From: Imperialibacter sp964351395
Lineage (GTDB): Bacteria > Bacteroidota > Bacteroidia > Cytophagales > Cyclobacteriaceae
DNA: 64,000 bases
Direction of reading: 5' to 3'
Assembly (NCBI GenBank): GCA_964351395.1
Contig: CAYGOF010000017.1
Coordinates: 1-64,000, forward strand
This document shows, piece by piece, positions 36,137 through 43,669 of the stretch. Positions within the stretch are counted from its first letter, which is position 1. Each line of letters begins with the position of its first letter. The position numbers and the translations under genes were made by a program. The notes beneath the pieces were generated by a model that had not been told where the DNA came from, ran no database searches, and worked only from the letters and a program-made list of their open reading frames with translations.

Positions 36137-36417
36137 CTACGAAACTCCTTGACAGCTAGTAACAAGCTAGTGTCTTGGAAACCTACTTCACTATTGGTTT
36201 GGAACACAACCGAGTCTTCTTTAACAACATCAGTTAGCTGAAGCTCTCGCTCAGGAGGGAGGGGGAAAAATGGTCCGGATGGAATCGGCAGGGTGCGTGT
36301 TTTTGGCTTGCGCGTTAATTTTTCCATGATTTTTCGGTCCGCCGAAGCGGGTTACTTTTCATCAAGGAAAAGTAACAGCCCACCCGGCTTGAGGGTAAAA
36401 ATGTATTTATTTCAACC
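36137..36417. other. Intergenic region with hairpin near Uma2 gene
   Basis: No convincing gene was found; a 91-codon minus-strand frame runs through it and through the inverted repeat and is judged spurious. The right part holds the hairpin at 36351-36376. Confidence 0.5.
36351..36376. repeat. GTTACTTTTC hairpin
   Basis: gttacttttc (36351-36360) and gaaaagtaac (36367-36376) form a perfect 10-bp stem with loop atcaag, extended by imperfect pairing of cggg and ccca outside. It lies 41 bases before the Uma2 start and could act on its leader, or be a stray palindromic repeat. Confidence 0.6.
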
Positions 36418-37035
36418 ATGCCCAAAGAATACCAATTTCCCGAAGAGCGAATCGAAGACTTCACCCTGCTGGATCCGGAAGTATCCTATTCTTATGCCGA
36501 CTATCTTCGCTGGGCTTTCGAGGAACGAGTGGAGATCATCAAAGGAAAGATCTTCAAGATGTCGCCGGCTCCTGTTATGCGCCATCAGCTCATCAGCAGT
36601 AATCTCATGGGGCTTATTGTCCCACATTTCAGACAGCAACGCTGCAAGGTGTTTCATGCGCTTTTCGATGTCCGTCTGCCCAACAAACCGGGAGATGATG
36701 ACAAAAAGATATTCACTGTCGTTCAACCTGACATTTGTATCGTGTGCGATCCCGAACGACTGGATGAAAAAGGGTGTATTGGCGCTCCAGACCTGATCAT
36801 CGAGATTCTTTCTCCCTCGACGGCTTCAAGAGACTTGAAGAACAAATTTGAGTTGTATGAAGAACACAAAGTCAATGAATACTGCCTGGTTTTCCCCAAC
36901 GACAACATTGTAGAGATTTTTTTACTCGATAATGAAGCTCGTTATAAGTCCACCGCCAGGCTTTCGGGAATCGACAAGGTGGAATGCGGCTTGCTTGCTA
37001 AAATGAACCTCAATGTGGGTAGCTTCTTTGAATAG
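36418..37035 (+). CDS. Uma2-family (DUF820) putative restriction endonuclease
   Basis: A 205-residue protein of the Uma2/DUF820 family, which has a PD-(D/E)xK nuclease fold. The core is visible as QPDICIVCD (about residues 102-110), then PDLIIEILSPSTASRDLKNKF (about 124-144), with the Glu and Lys of the active site in IIEILSPS and DLKNKF. The following EYCLVFPNDNIVEIF strand closes the fold. Uma2 proteins are common in cyanobacteria and Bacteroidota, usually in many copies, and their role is uncertain. It is a single gene preceded by a hairpin and followed 95 bases later by a broken lipoprotein gene. Confidence 0.87.
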   Translation: MPKEYQFPEERIEDFTLLDPEVSYSYADYLRWAFEERVEIIKGKIFKMSPAPVMRHQLISSNLMGLIVPHFRQQRCKVFHALFDVRLPNKPGDDDKKIFTVVQPDICIVCDPERLDEKGCIGAPDLIIEILSPSTASRDLKNKFELYEEHKVNEYCLVFPNDNIVEIFLLDNEARYKSTARLSGIDKVECGLLAKMNLNVGSFFE

Positions 37036-37130
37036 AAGCAAAGAATGAATGAAAATGTATCCCAATTTTCTTACGCTGCCCCAACTCCGGCACGATTCCC
37101 TGTGTCTTATTGCCCATAACATCATTCACT

Positions 37131-37622
37131 ATGAGCATCAAACATTTTTTATTTCTGGCCTTATGTGTAACCTCACTGTCAGGTTGCAAAAAAGAAGACG
37201 ACGGTGCATGACCTGCAGGCACTACTTTTTTTCTCGTCACTGAATTGAACGAAGAAAAGGGAGACTCTTATATTCTTCCCCTATCAGATGAGGGAGATAT
37301 CGCCGCCGCACGGAACATTATTGCCAACAGAGGCAACGATGAACTCGACAGGTTGGTGGTGGCGAAGGTTGAACCATCGAACGGAAATGAAGCTCACCTC
37401 AACAAGGACCTTCTGCGAAACGTAACGTGGTCGTGGAAGGTCACAGAATTTAGTGGTTTTGCGGGATCTACTATTGAGATACTCGACGGTGGACCTCAAG
37501 ACGTGGAGAACGATATGGACTGGTGGTTCGGCAATACCGGCCAGGAAGAAGGAAGCGGGAACATTGGTTTTTGGGGGTATACAGTACTGAGAGAAGTGTC
37601 GCCGGAAGAAATAAAAAAATAA
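37131..37622 (+). pseudogene. BP74-like lipoprotein interrupted by in-frame TGA
   Basis: An ATG at 37131 starts a clean lipoprotein signal peptide (MSIKHFLFLALCVTSLSGC, Cys19) and a short KKEDDGA linker, then a TGA codon (37209-37211). The same frame continues without any other stop to 37622 and encodes a domain of about 130 residues (GTTFFLVTELNEEKGDSYIL, DELDRLVVAKVEPSNG, NVTWSWKVTEFSGFA, STIEILDGGP) that resembles the BP74 / calcium-dependent cell adhesion N-terminal domain. So either the gene was recently inactivated by one substitution, the base is a sequencing error, or the codon is read through. No shorter start gives an exported product. Confidence 0.75.
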
Positions 37623-37679
37623 ACGAGCCATCAAATGGCATGAAAAATGCCGCTTTGGTTTGAAAAGAAACAATTAACT

Positions 37680-38513
37680 ATGAATACCACAATCAAACTA
37701 ACCGGCCTTGCGCTGGTACTGCTATTCACCCAATGTGGCAACAATACAGGAGGAGAGAGTTTTTCTGCCGACATGGAAATAGCACCTGCTGCAGACATGG
37801 CGCCTGCCAGAATGAAGGCTGTTCCCAACGAAGCACAGTCATTTAATGGCGGCAACCAAGCGCAGCAAGCCGACCGAAAGCTAATAAGGGAAGGCAATAT
37901 GCGATTTAAGACAGAAAGCGTCTCGGATACCCGGGCATTTCTGGATTCTCTTGTAAATGCATCCGGGGGGTATATCGCCAATGAGAATGTTTACAACTAC
38001 GAAGGCACGCTGGAACAAAGTATTTCTGTGAGAATTCCTTCAGATAAATTCGACGCTTTCATGGCCAACGTGTCGAGCTTCGCAGGCAAGTTGGACAATC
38101 GCTACATCAATACGATGGATGTGACCGAAGAATTCATCGATGTGGAGGCCAGACTCAAAGCAAAGAAAGAACTGGAAAACCGCTACCTGGAGCTCCTGAA
38201 GCAAGCAAAAACAGTCGGCGATATGGTGGCCATTGAAGGTCAGTTGAGTCAGGTACGATCAGAAATCGAATCCATGCAAGGAAGGATCAACTACTTGCAA
38301 AACAGGGTTTCATTTGCCTCGCTTAGCATCAACTTTTATCAAACAAAAACCGAAGGATTTGGCTTTTGGTACAGCATCGGAAGCGGCTTCGGCGTGGGCT
38401 GGGCAAAGTTCCTGAACTTCATGGTGTGGACGATTGAAATGTGGCCCTTTGTTTTGATCATTGGTGTCGTGGTAGTTATCATTAGAGTCAGAAGAAATCG
38501 GAGAAATAGTTAA
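37680..38513 (+). CDS. DUF4349 lipoprotein
   Basis: A 277-residue protein; the ATG at 37680 starts a lipoprotein signal (MNTTIKLTGLALVLLFTQC), eleven codons inside a longer frame. The DUF4349 domain (about residues 60-250) includes RKLIREGNMRFKTESVSDT, a SGGYIANENVYNYEGTLEQSISVRIPSDKFDAFM beta part and a coiled coil (EARLKAKKELENRYLELLKQAKTV to RINYLQNRV). A C-terminal membrane segment (about 247-267) and Arg-rich tail follow. Proteins of this family are envelope proteins of unknown role; it has both a lipid anchor and a membrane helix. It lies 57 bases after the BP74-like gene. Confidence 0.87.
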   Translation: MNTTIKLTGLALVLLFTQCGNNTGGESFSADMEIAPAADMAPARMKAVPNEAQSFNGGNQAQQADRKLIREGNMRFKTESVSDTRAFLDSLVNASGGYIANENVYNYEGTLEQSISVRIPSDKFDAFMANVSSFAGKLDNRYINTMDVTEEFIDVEARLKAKKELENRYLELLKQAKTVGDMVAIEGQLSQVRSEIESMQGRINYLQNRVSFASLSINFYQTKTEGFGFWYSIGSGFGVGWAKFLNFMVWTIEMWPFVLIIGVVVVIIRVRRNRRNS

Positions 38514-38561
38514 AACTATACGGGGAGCATTTGCTCTGCTTCTTTTATCTTTCCGCCACCG

Positions 38562-39044
38562 ATGATCAAACACCTACTGACCCTTGGCCTGTTTTTCTTT
38601 ATCTCCCTCACGTGCACAGCCCAGCGTCAGTACCTCCTATTTCATAAAAATGCCAGACGGGAAGCTCAATATTTTGCAGGTGAAGTCATCGCCTTCCGCA
38701 TCAAAGACAACGACTTTAAAGTAACTGACCAAATCAAAGGTTTCAGAGATGGCCTTGTACTATTTGATGGATACGAGGTAAAGCCAGCTGATTTCGAAGT
38801 GCTCTATGTTGATAACAAAACAAGGTACTGGTTTACTTTTCCTTACATGTTTGTCAGGGTCACAACGATTGCCGGCGTTGGCTACCTTGGCCTCGACGTG
38901 CTCAATACAGGCCGGTTCGACAAAAACACAATGATCATCAGCGGCTCACTAATTGGCGCAGGTATGATTGGACGGCTTTTTATTAGAAAGCGCTTTAAGA
39001 TAAAGGGGCAAAAGAAAATGGTAGTTATTGAGTCAGCTGCTTGA
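38562..39044 (+). CDS. Conserved membrane protein, unknown
   Basis: A 160-residue protein with a signal peptide (MIKHLLTLGLFFFISLTCTAQ) and two membrane segments near 103-118 and 128-146. The part between, from residue 22 to 95, is beta-rich (YLLFHKNARREAQYFAGEVIAFRIKDNDF), a pattern I have seen in Bacteroidota proteins without a named function. It lies 49 bases after the DUF4349 gene on the same strand and may be co-transcribed. The C-terminus ends in a basic tail (KRFKIKGQKK). Confidence 0.7.
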   Translation: MIKHLLTLGLFFFISLTCTAQRQYLLFHKNARREAQYFAGEVIAFRIKDNDFKVTDQIKGFRDGLVLFDGYEVKPADFEVLYVDNKTRYWFTFPYMFVRVTTIAGVGYLGLDVLNTGRFDKNTMIISGSLIGAGMIGRLFIRKRFKIKGQKKMVVIESAA

Positions 39045-39079
39045 CCTTTTTTATAATCTCATTAATTAGTATACAGAAA

Positions 39080-39097
39080 CGATATACTTTCGATATA
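39080..39097 (+). promoter_or_regulatory. Direct repeat upstream of antitoxin gene
   Basis: CGATATA occurs twice in direct orientation (39080-39086 and 39091-39097), one helical turn apart (11 bases), 16 bases before the antitoxin ATG. Antitoxins of this size commonly autoregulate by binding such repeats. Confidence 0.45.
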
Positions 39098-39112
39098 TTA
39101 ATTAAAACTGAA

Positions 39113-39352
39113 ATGAAGACAGTTTTACTCAAAATTGATGATGACATCTCTGGAGAGACAGATAAAATTCTGTCTGAACTTAAATTGCCTCGCAACAGGT
39201 ACATCAATGAGGCCATTGATCATTATAATCGGATTCAGAAAAGAAAACTTATTGAAAAGGCACTAAAAAAAGAGTCTACTCTTGTAAAAGAAGACTCTAT
39301 CGGGACCTTGAAGGAATTCGAAGACATCGATTATGCAGGGCAGGCAATTTGA
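39113..39352 (+). CDS. Small antitoxin-like protein
   Basis: A 79-residue protein (ATG at 39113, within a longer open frame). It begins MKTVLLKIDDDISGETDKIL and has a basic amphipathic region KLPRNRYINEAIDHYNRIQKRK, the layout of ribbon-helix-helix/MazE-like antitoxins in Bacteroidota, followed by an acidic C-terminus (EFEDIDYAG) that would wrap the toxin. The adjoining toxin reading frame at 39333 is truncated. It therefore seems to be an orphan antitoxin. The start is supported by the direct repeats just upstream and by the absence of similarity in the extension. Confidence 0.7.
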   Translation: MKTVLLKIDDDISGETDKILSELKLPRNRYINEAIDHYNRIQKRKLIEKALKKESTLVKEDSIGTLKEFEDIDYAGQAI

Positions 39353-39421
39353 AATTTACCGGGCAATCTTATCGCTTCGGTAAAAGAAAACGTAAGAATA
39401 GTCCTCGACTTAGAAGCTTAA
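39333..39421 (+). pseudogene. Remnant of MazF/PemK-type toxin
   Basis: The frame overlaps the antitoxin 3' end by 20 bases, as in intact operons. It reads MQGRQFEIYRAIL, like a MazF/PemK N-terminus (FEIY..NLNP), then stops at 39383. In another frame 39362-39421 reads a stretch ending SVKENVRIVLDLEA, like the toxin C-terminus. Together these suggest an internal deletion that removed the core of the toxin and shifted the frame. Confidence 0.55.
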
Positions 39422-39686
39422 TCTTGGTGCCAAGGCTTGTTTTTTCTGTCGCAATCGCCCCTCCCATTTGCCGCTAGTGGCAAGTGTTCGTCTTCAACCA
39501 TTCAGCAAACTTGTGTTATTCAATCATCAAAAGCATCGTGAATCTTTCAGTTACAAAATGCTCTTTGGAAAAATGAAAATCAGAGTCAAATTACTCTGAC
39601 CGGATACCCAGCTGGCGCACTACAAGTAAAATACGCTAAAACACTCCGACTTTTTTGGTAGATTCCCTCACCTTAAAGAATCTACT

Positions 39687-42600
39687 ATGTCAAGTACATC
39701 GAAACCAACCTTTACTTTTTTGCTAGGACTGTTTTTCCTGGTCACCACCCAACTCTTTGCACAGGTCTATGAACCTGCAAAATTTGGCGACATGAAATGG
39801 CGCATGATAGGGCCACACCGAGGTGGTCGTACCGTCGGCGCCGTCGGAGTTCCTCAGCAACCCAATGTGTTCTACATCGGCCTTAACAACGGCGGCGTCT
39901 GGAAAACCAACGACTATGGACGAACCTGGGTGCCTATTTTTGATGATCAGCCAACCGGTTCCATCGGCGACCTTGCGGTTTCGCCGTCTAACCCCAGCGT
40001 GATCTACGTGGCGACTGGTGAAGGACTCCAACGCCCCGACCTGGCGGTAGGCAACGGCATGTATAAAACCACAGATGGCGGAAAAACATGGAAACACCTC
40101 GGTTTAGACGACGGCCAGCAAATTGGCCGCATCGACATAGATACAAAAAACGAAAACAGGGTATTTGCTGCTGTACTGGGTCACCCCTATGGTCCTAACG
40201 AAGTACGTGGCGTTTACCGCACGCTTGACGGTGGTACCACCTGGGAAAAGGTATTGTACATAGATGAAGATACGGGTGCTATACAGGTGCTAATTGACCC
40301 GAAGGACTCCAATACAATTTACGCCTCCTTATGGCAGGCAAGACAAGGCCCCTGGGAAAATGGCGAATGGCAGGGGCCAAACAGCGGTCTCTACAAATCA
40401 ATAGATGGCGGCACCACCTGGAGAAAACTGACCAAAGGACTGCCTACTTTTGAACAAGGCCTGGGAAGAATTGGTGTCTCGGTGGCGCCTACCAACAATA
40501 AAAGGATGTATGCCAGCGTGAATTCCACCGAAAACGGGGGAATCTACCGTTCTGATGATGCAGGCGAATCCTGGTACCTAATCAATAACGACCCACGCCC
40601 CTGGGGTCGTGGCGACGACTTTGCAGAAATTCAGGTAGACCCTACCAATGCTGATATCCTTTACTCTGCCAATGTGGTCACCTGGAAGTCGGTAGACGGA
40701 GGGAAAACTTTTACAGCCTTCCGGGGTGCACCGGGTGGCGACGATTACCACCGCATCTGGATCAATCCCACTAATCCTGACATCATCCTGATTGCTGCCG
40801 ACCAGGGAGCTATTATCACGGTGAACGGAGGAGAAACTTTCAGCTCCTGGTACAACCAGCCCACGGCACAGTTTTACCATGTAAATACCGACAACGATTT
40901 TCCTTACAACGTGTATGGTGGTCAGCAGGAAAGCGGTTCCGTAGGCATTGCCAGTCGTGGCAATGATGGACAGATCACTTTCAGAGAATGGCATCCGGTA
41001 GGTGTAGAAGAGTACGGCTACGTTGCCCCTGATCCACTCGATCCGAACATCATTTACGGCGGAAGAGTGAGTAAATACAATAAGAAAACCGGCCAGGTAC
41101 AAAACGTATCTCCGGATCCGATCCGCACTGGTGGGTATCGCTATGTGCGTACCATGCCTATTTTGTTTGCGCCTACTGACCCAAGGACCTTGTATTCTGC
41201 TGCCAACGTGGTTTTCAAGACTCAAAACGGCGGTGACAGCTGGGAAGTGATCAGTCCCGACTTGACAAGGGCCACCTGGGACATCCCCGCTAGTGTGGGT
41301 GTTTACACTGACGAGAGCATGAAAACCATGCCTCGCCGCGGTGTCATATATACCCTGGCACCTTCGCACGTGGATGGCAATGTGGTGTGGGCTGGCACCG
41401 ACGATGGCCTGATCCATGTCACCAAAGATGGTGGAAAGAGCTGGACAGACGTAACACCTCCCCAGGTGACTTCCTGGTACAAAGTATCGCTGATGGATGC
41501 CAGTCATTTCGATAAAGAAACCGCCTATGCTGCTGTCAATGGCATCCGCAATGACGACTTGCGTCCACACATATTTAAAACAACCAACGGCGGCAAATCC
41601 TGGACAGAGATAGTGAAAGGGCTGCCCAACGATCCGATCAACGTGGTGAGGGAAGACCCTATCCGGAAAGGACTATTATATGCTGGCTCAGAAACGCAGG
41701 TGCATGTATCCTTTGACGATGGCGCCAACTGGCAACCACTTCGACTCAATATGCCAGCCACCTCGATCCGCGACTTAGTCATCAAAGACGATGATGTAGT
41801 GGTGGGCACCCATGGTCGTTCGTTTTGGATCCTGGATGACGTCACTCCTCTTCGCCAGTTGACAACTTCTGCCGCCACCGAGCCGATTCTGTTCAAACCA
41901 CAGCTGACTTACAGAGTTCGCTGGAACATGAATACAGATACACCTCTGCCTCAGGAAGAACCGGCCGGACAGAACCCGCCTGATGGTGCCATCATCAACT
42001 ACTACTTGCCTACCAACGCAAGTGAAGTCACGCTTGAGATCCTTGATATCGATGGTGCATTGATCAAAAAATACAGCAGCAATGACAAGCCGTATGAGCT
42101 ACCGGCTGTCAACTTCCCGGAGTATTGGGTGAGGCCTCAAAAAATTCTTTCTGGAAAGGCCGGGCTCAATAGGTTTGAATGGGATATGCACTACACACAA
42201 TTAGAGACACCAGGGCGGTTCTCGATTGCTGCCATCTATAAAAACTCTGCCCCACAACCCGATGGTCCATTCGTTATGCCAGGCACCTACACCGTAAAGT
42301 TGACCGCTGGAGGCAAGTCTTATACCCAACCCATCACGATCAAAATGGACCCAAGGGTAAAGACCTCCAAAGTAGATCTGCAAAAGCAGTTCTTCCTGTC
42401 GATGGCCTGTTATGACGCTAGAAAAAAGACCCTTTCTTTGACAAATGAAATGGAAAACGCTATTAGTACAATGGCTGCCGGAAATTCAAAAAGTAAAGCA
42501 CTTGCAGCCACAGCGACCAACATGCAGCGAGAAGTCAACGGCACTGACAGGCAACTGGGCCGACTGATGGTGCAACTTCAGGAAAACGACATGACCCCAA

Positions 42601-42698
42601 CCAGCTCTGCGGCTAAGGCTGTTAAGGAACAAGTAGATTTGGCAGCTAAGCAAGCGACAGAATGGGCAGCATTTAAGAAAAAGAACAAAATAAGATAG
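39687..42698 (+). CDS. Secreted VPS10/sortilin-type beta-propeller protein (copy 2)
   Basis: A 1003-residue exported protein (signal peptide to about residue 26, TTQLFAQ). It starts its propeller with KWRMIGPHRGGRTVGAVGVP, the hallmark of this family, and holds repeated Asp-box turns (TNDYGRTW, TTDGGKTW, TLDGGTTW, SIDGGTTW, SVDGGKTF, TKDGGKSW, TTNGGKSW, SFDDGANW). After about residue 735 come a beta-sandwich region (GTYTVKLTAGGKSYTQPI) and a helical C-terminus with many Ala/Lys/Gln residues (about 900-1000). Closest in layout to copy 3 at 50410. Enzymatic activity is not established for this group; a role in binding or cutting extracellular polymers is inferred. Confidence 0.88.
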   Translation: MSSTSKPTFTFLLGLFFLVTTQLFAQVYEPAKFGDMKWRMIGPHRGGRTVGAVGVPQQPNVFYIGLNNGGVWKTNDYGRTWVPIFDDQPTGSIGDLAVSPSNPSVIYVATGEGLQRPDLAVGNGMYKTTDGGKTWKHLGLDDGQQIGRIDIDTKNENRVFAAVLGHPYGPNEVRGVYRTLDGGTTWEKVLYIDEDTGAIQVLIDPKDSNTIYASLWQARQGPWENGEWQGPNSGLYKSIDGGTTWRKLTKGLPTFEQGLGRIGVSVAPTNNKRMYASVNSTENGGIYRSDDAGESWYLINNDPRPWGRGDDFAEIQVDPTNADILYSANVVTWKSVDGGKTFTAFRGAPGGDDYHRIWINPTNPDIILIAADQGAIITVNGGETFSSWYNQPTAQFYHVNTDNDFPYNVYGGQQESGSVGIASRGNDGQITFREWHPVGVEEYGYVAPDPLDPNIIYGGRVSKYNKKTGQVQNVSPDPIRTGGYRYVRTMPILFAPTDPRTLYSAANVVFKTQNGGDSWEVISPDLTRATWDIPASVGVYTDESMKTMPRRGVIYTLAPSHVDGNVVWAGTDDGLIHVTKDGGKSWTDVTPPQVTSWYKVSLMDASHFDKETAYAAVNGIRNDDLRPHIFKTTNGGKSWTEIVKGLPNDPINVVREDPIRKGLLYAGSETQVHVSFDDGANWQPLRLNMPATSIRDLVIKDDDVVVGTHGRSFWILDDVTPLRQLTTSAATEPILFKPQLTYRVRWNMNTDTPLPQEEPAGQNPPDGAIINYYLPTNASEVTLEILDIDGALIKKYSSNDKPYELPAVNFPEYWVRPQKILSGKAGLNRFEWDMHYTQLETPGRFSIAAIYKNSAPQPDGPFVMPGTYTVKLTAGGKSYTQPITIKMDPRVKTSKVDLQKQFFLSMACYDARKKTLSLTNEMENAISTMAAGNSKSKALAATATNMQREVNGTDRQLGRLMVQLQENDMTPTSSAAKAVKEQVDLAAKQATEWAAFKKKNKIR

Positions 42699-42732
42699 CA
42701 CAAACCAGGAGCTATAAGAAAAGAACAATAAA

Positions 42733-42764
42733 TTTTACTAATTGTAAAACATACTTTACTTTTG
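42733..42764 (+). promoter_or_regulatory. Possible Bacteroidota-type promoter
   Basis: TACTTTTG (42757-42764) fits the TAnnTTTG -7 element; at the right distance (19 bases) there is TTA (42735-42737) instead of TTG, so the -33 box is imperfect. It lies 35 bases before the gene at 42800. Confidence 0.35.
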
Positions 42765-42799
42765 GTCGTATAAAGTTTACATATTAACTAAACTGTCAT

Positions 42800-43264
42800 A
42801 TGAAAAACTTAGACCAAATTGAGGCATTCTTACTGGCCACCTCTTTCAAAAAATGGGGCTGGATATTACTAATAGGTGGAATTCCTGTCGTGCTGCTGAT
42901 CTTTACTTCGATAGTAATGCTTGGCAACATGAGTCACTTTGCTGGCTTTTGGGAAAGTTGGGGCTTATTCTTTCTTCACATCCCATTAAGCCTTGGGCTC
43001 TTTTTCTTGCTTTTTGCCAAAGAAAAAAACGAAGACGAGATGTTTTTGGCACTGCGATTCAAAGCCATGATGCATGGAATCAGGTTTACTTTCATTGCCA
43101 TTCTCCTATTTCCACTATTGGTAGGAGCCAGCAATCTTTGGAACAGTGAGCCTTATCATTTTCCAGAAGTGGGAGGTAATCTTGCAGTTGTCACTTTGTT
43201 GCTGTTCTATACGAACGTTACTTATTGGTACTTCAAATTTCAGCTAGCCAAAGATGAAGAATAG
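42800..43264 (+). CDS. Four-helix membrane protein, partner of XRE regulator
   Basis: A 154-residue protein with four predicted membrane segments (about 18-40, 46-69, 92-109, 122-142). Its last 11 bases overlap the start of the XRE regulator gene, so the two are co-translated. Paired small membrane protein/HTH genes of this kind are common in Bacteroidota and Firmicutes, where the HTH protein regulates and the membrane protein may sense. The family is not recognised. The promoter-like TACTTTTG lies 36 bases upstream. Confidence 0.75.
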   Translation: MKNLDQIEAFLLATSFKKWGWILLIGGIPVVLLIFTSIVMLGNMSHFAGFWESWGLFFLHIPLSLGLFFLLFAKEKNEDEMFLALRFKAMMHGIRFTFIAILLFPLLVGASNLWNSEPYHFPEVGGNLAVVTLLLFYTNVTYWYFKFQLAKDEE

Positions 43265-43478
43265 CGTAAAAGTTGAGCGGGCAAAAAAAGACCTTACGCA
43301 GGAGGATCTCGCTCAACTGATTGGCGTATCGAGGCAAACGATTAATTCGATCGAGAAAGGAAAATATGTACCTTCTACTGTGGTATCACTGAAAATGTCG
43401 AAGGTCTTTGGCGTGGCGGTGAATGATTTTATGGAGTTGGACGAAGAGGATGAGAAACAAGCCACCACTCCTGGCTAA
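43254..43478 (+). CDS. XRE-family HTH regulator
   Basis: A 74-residue protein consisting of a Cro/CI-type helix-turn-helix: VKVERAKKDLTQEDLAQLIGVSRQTINSIEKGKYVPSTVVSLKMSKVFGVAV, with the recognition helix VSRQTINSIEKG at residues 25-36. It is close in type to the YvaO/Rho-associated small regulators paired with membrane proteins. It overlaps the preceding gene by 11 bases. After it, 190 bases without a gene precede the end of the cadherin protein gene. Confidence 0.9.
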   Translation: MKNSVKVERAKKDLTQEDLAQLIGVSRQTINSIEKGKYVPSTVVSLKMSKVFGVAVNDFMELDEEDEKQATTPG

Positions 43479-43669
43479 AAAAAAAGTCGCGAGTCGTGAT
43501 GATCGACTAAGTAGGTTCAAGCTACCAGTACCATCTAGACGACGTATAAGTAGCAGCTTAGTGCGTCTGTCAACCGCCGTTACAGGAGGGATAGTGAAGC
43601 ATTATTTTGATCGAAATTAAGTAGTAATGCCATGTTGGCTTTCAGTAATACTGCGAATGTCAGAAGCAA

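Noticed and set aside
36052..36327. 91-codon open frame on the minus strand between the VPS10 and Uma2 genes
   Set aside because: It runs straight through a 19-bp inverted repeat, has no family resemblance and no ribosome-binding context; judged spurious.
39580..39599. 7-bp hairpin tcagagt / actctga before VPS10 copy 2
   Set aside because: Short, without a T tract and within AT-rich intergenic DNA; not distinguishable from chance.
40578..41570. 330-codon minus-strand open frame inside VPS10 copy 2
   Set aside because: It is antisense to a well supported secreted protein; its translation is rich in His/Val/Ile without domain features.
43423..43620. 65-codon frame after the XRE gene
   Set aside because: It overlaps the XRE gene in another frame, is Arg/Ser-rich and has no plausible function.
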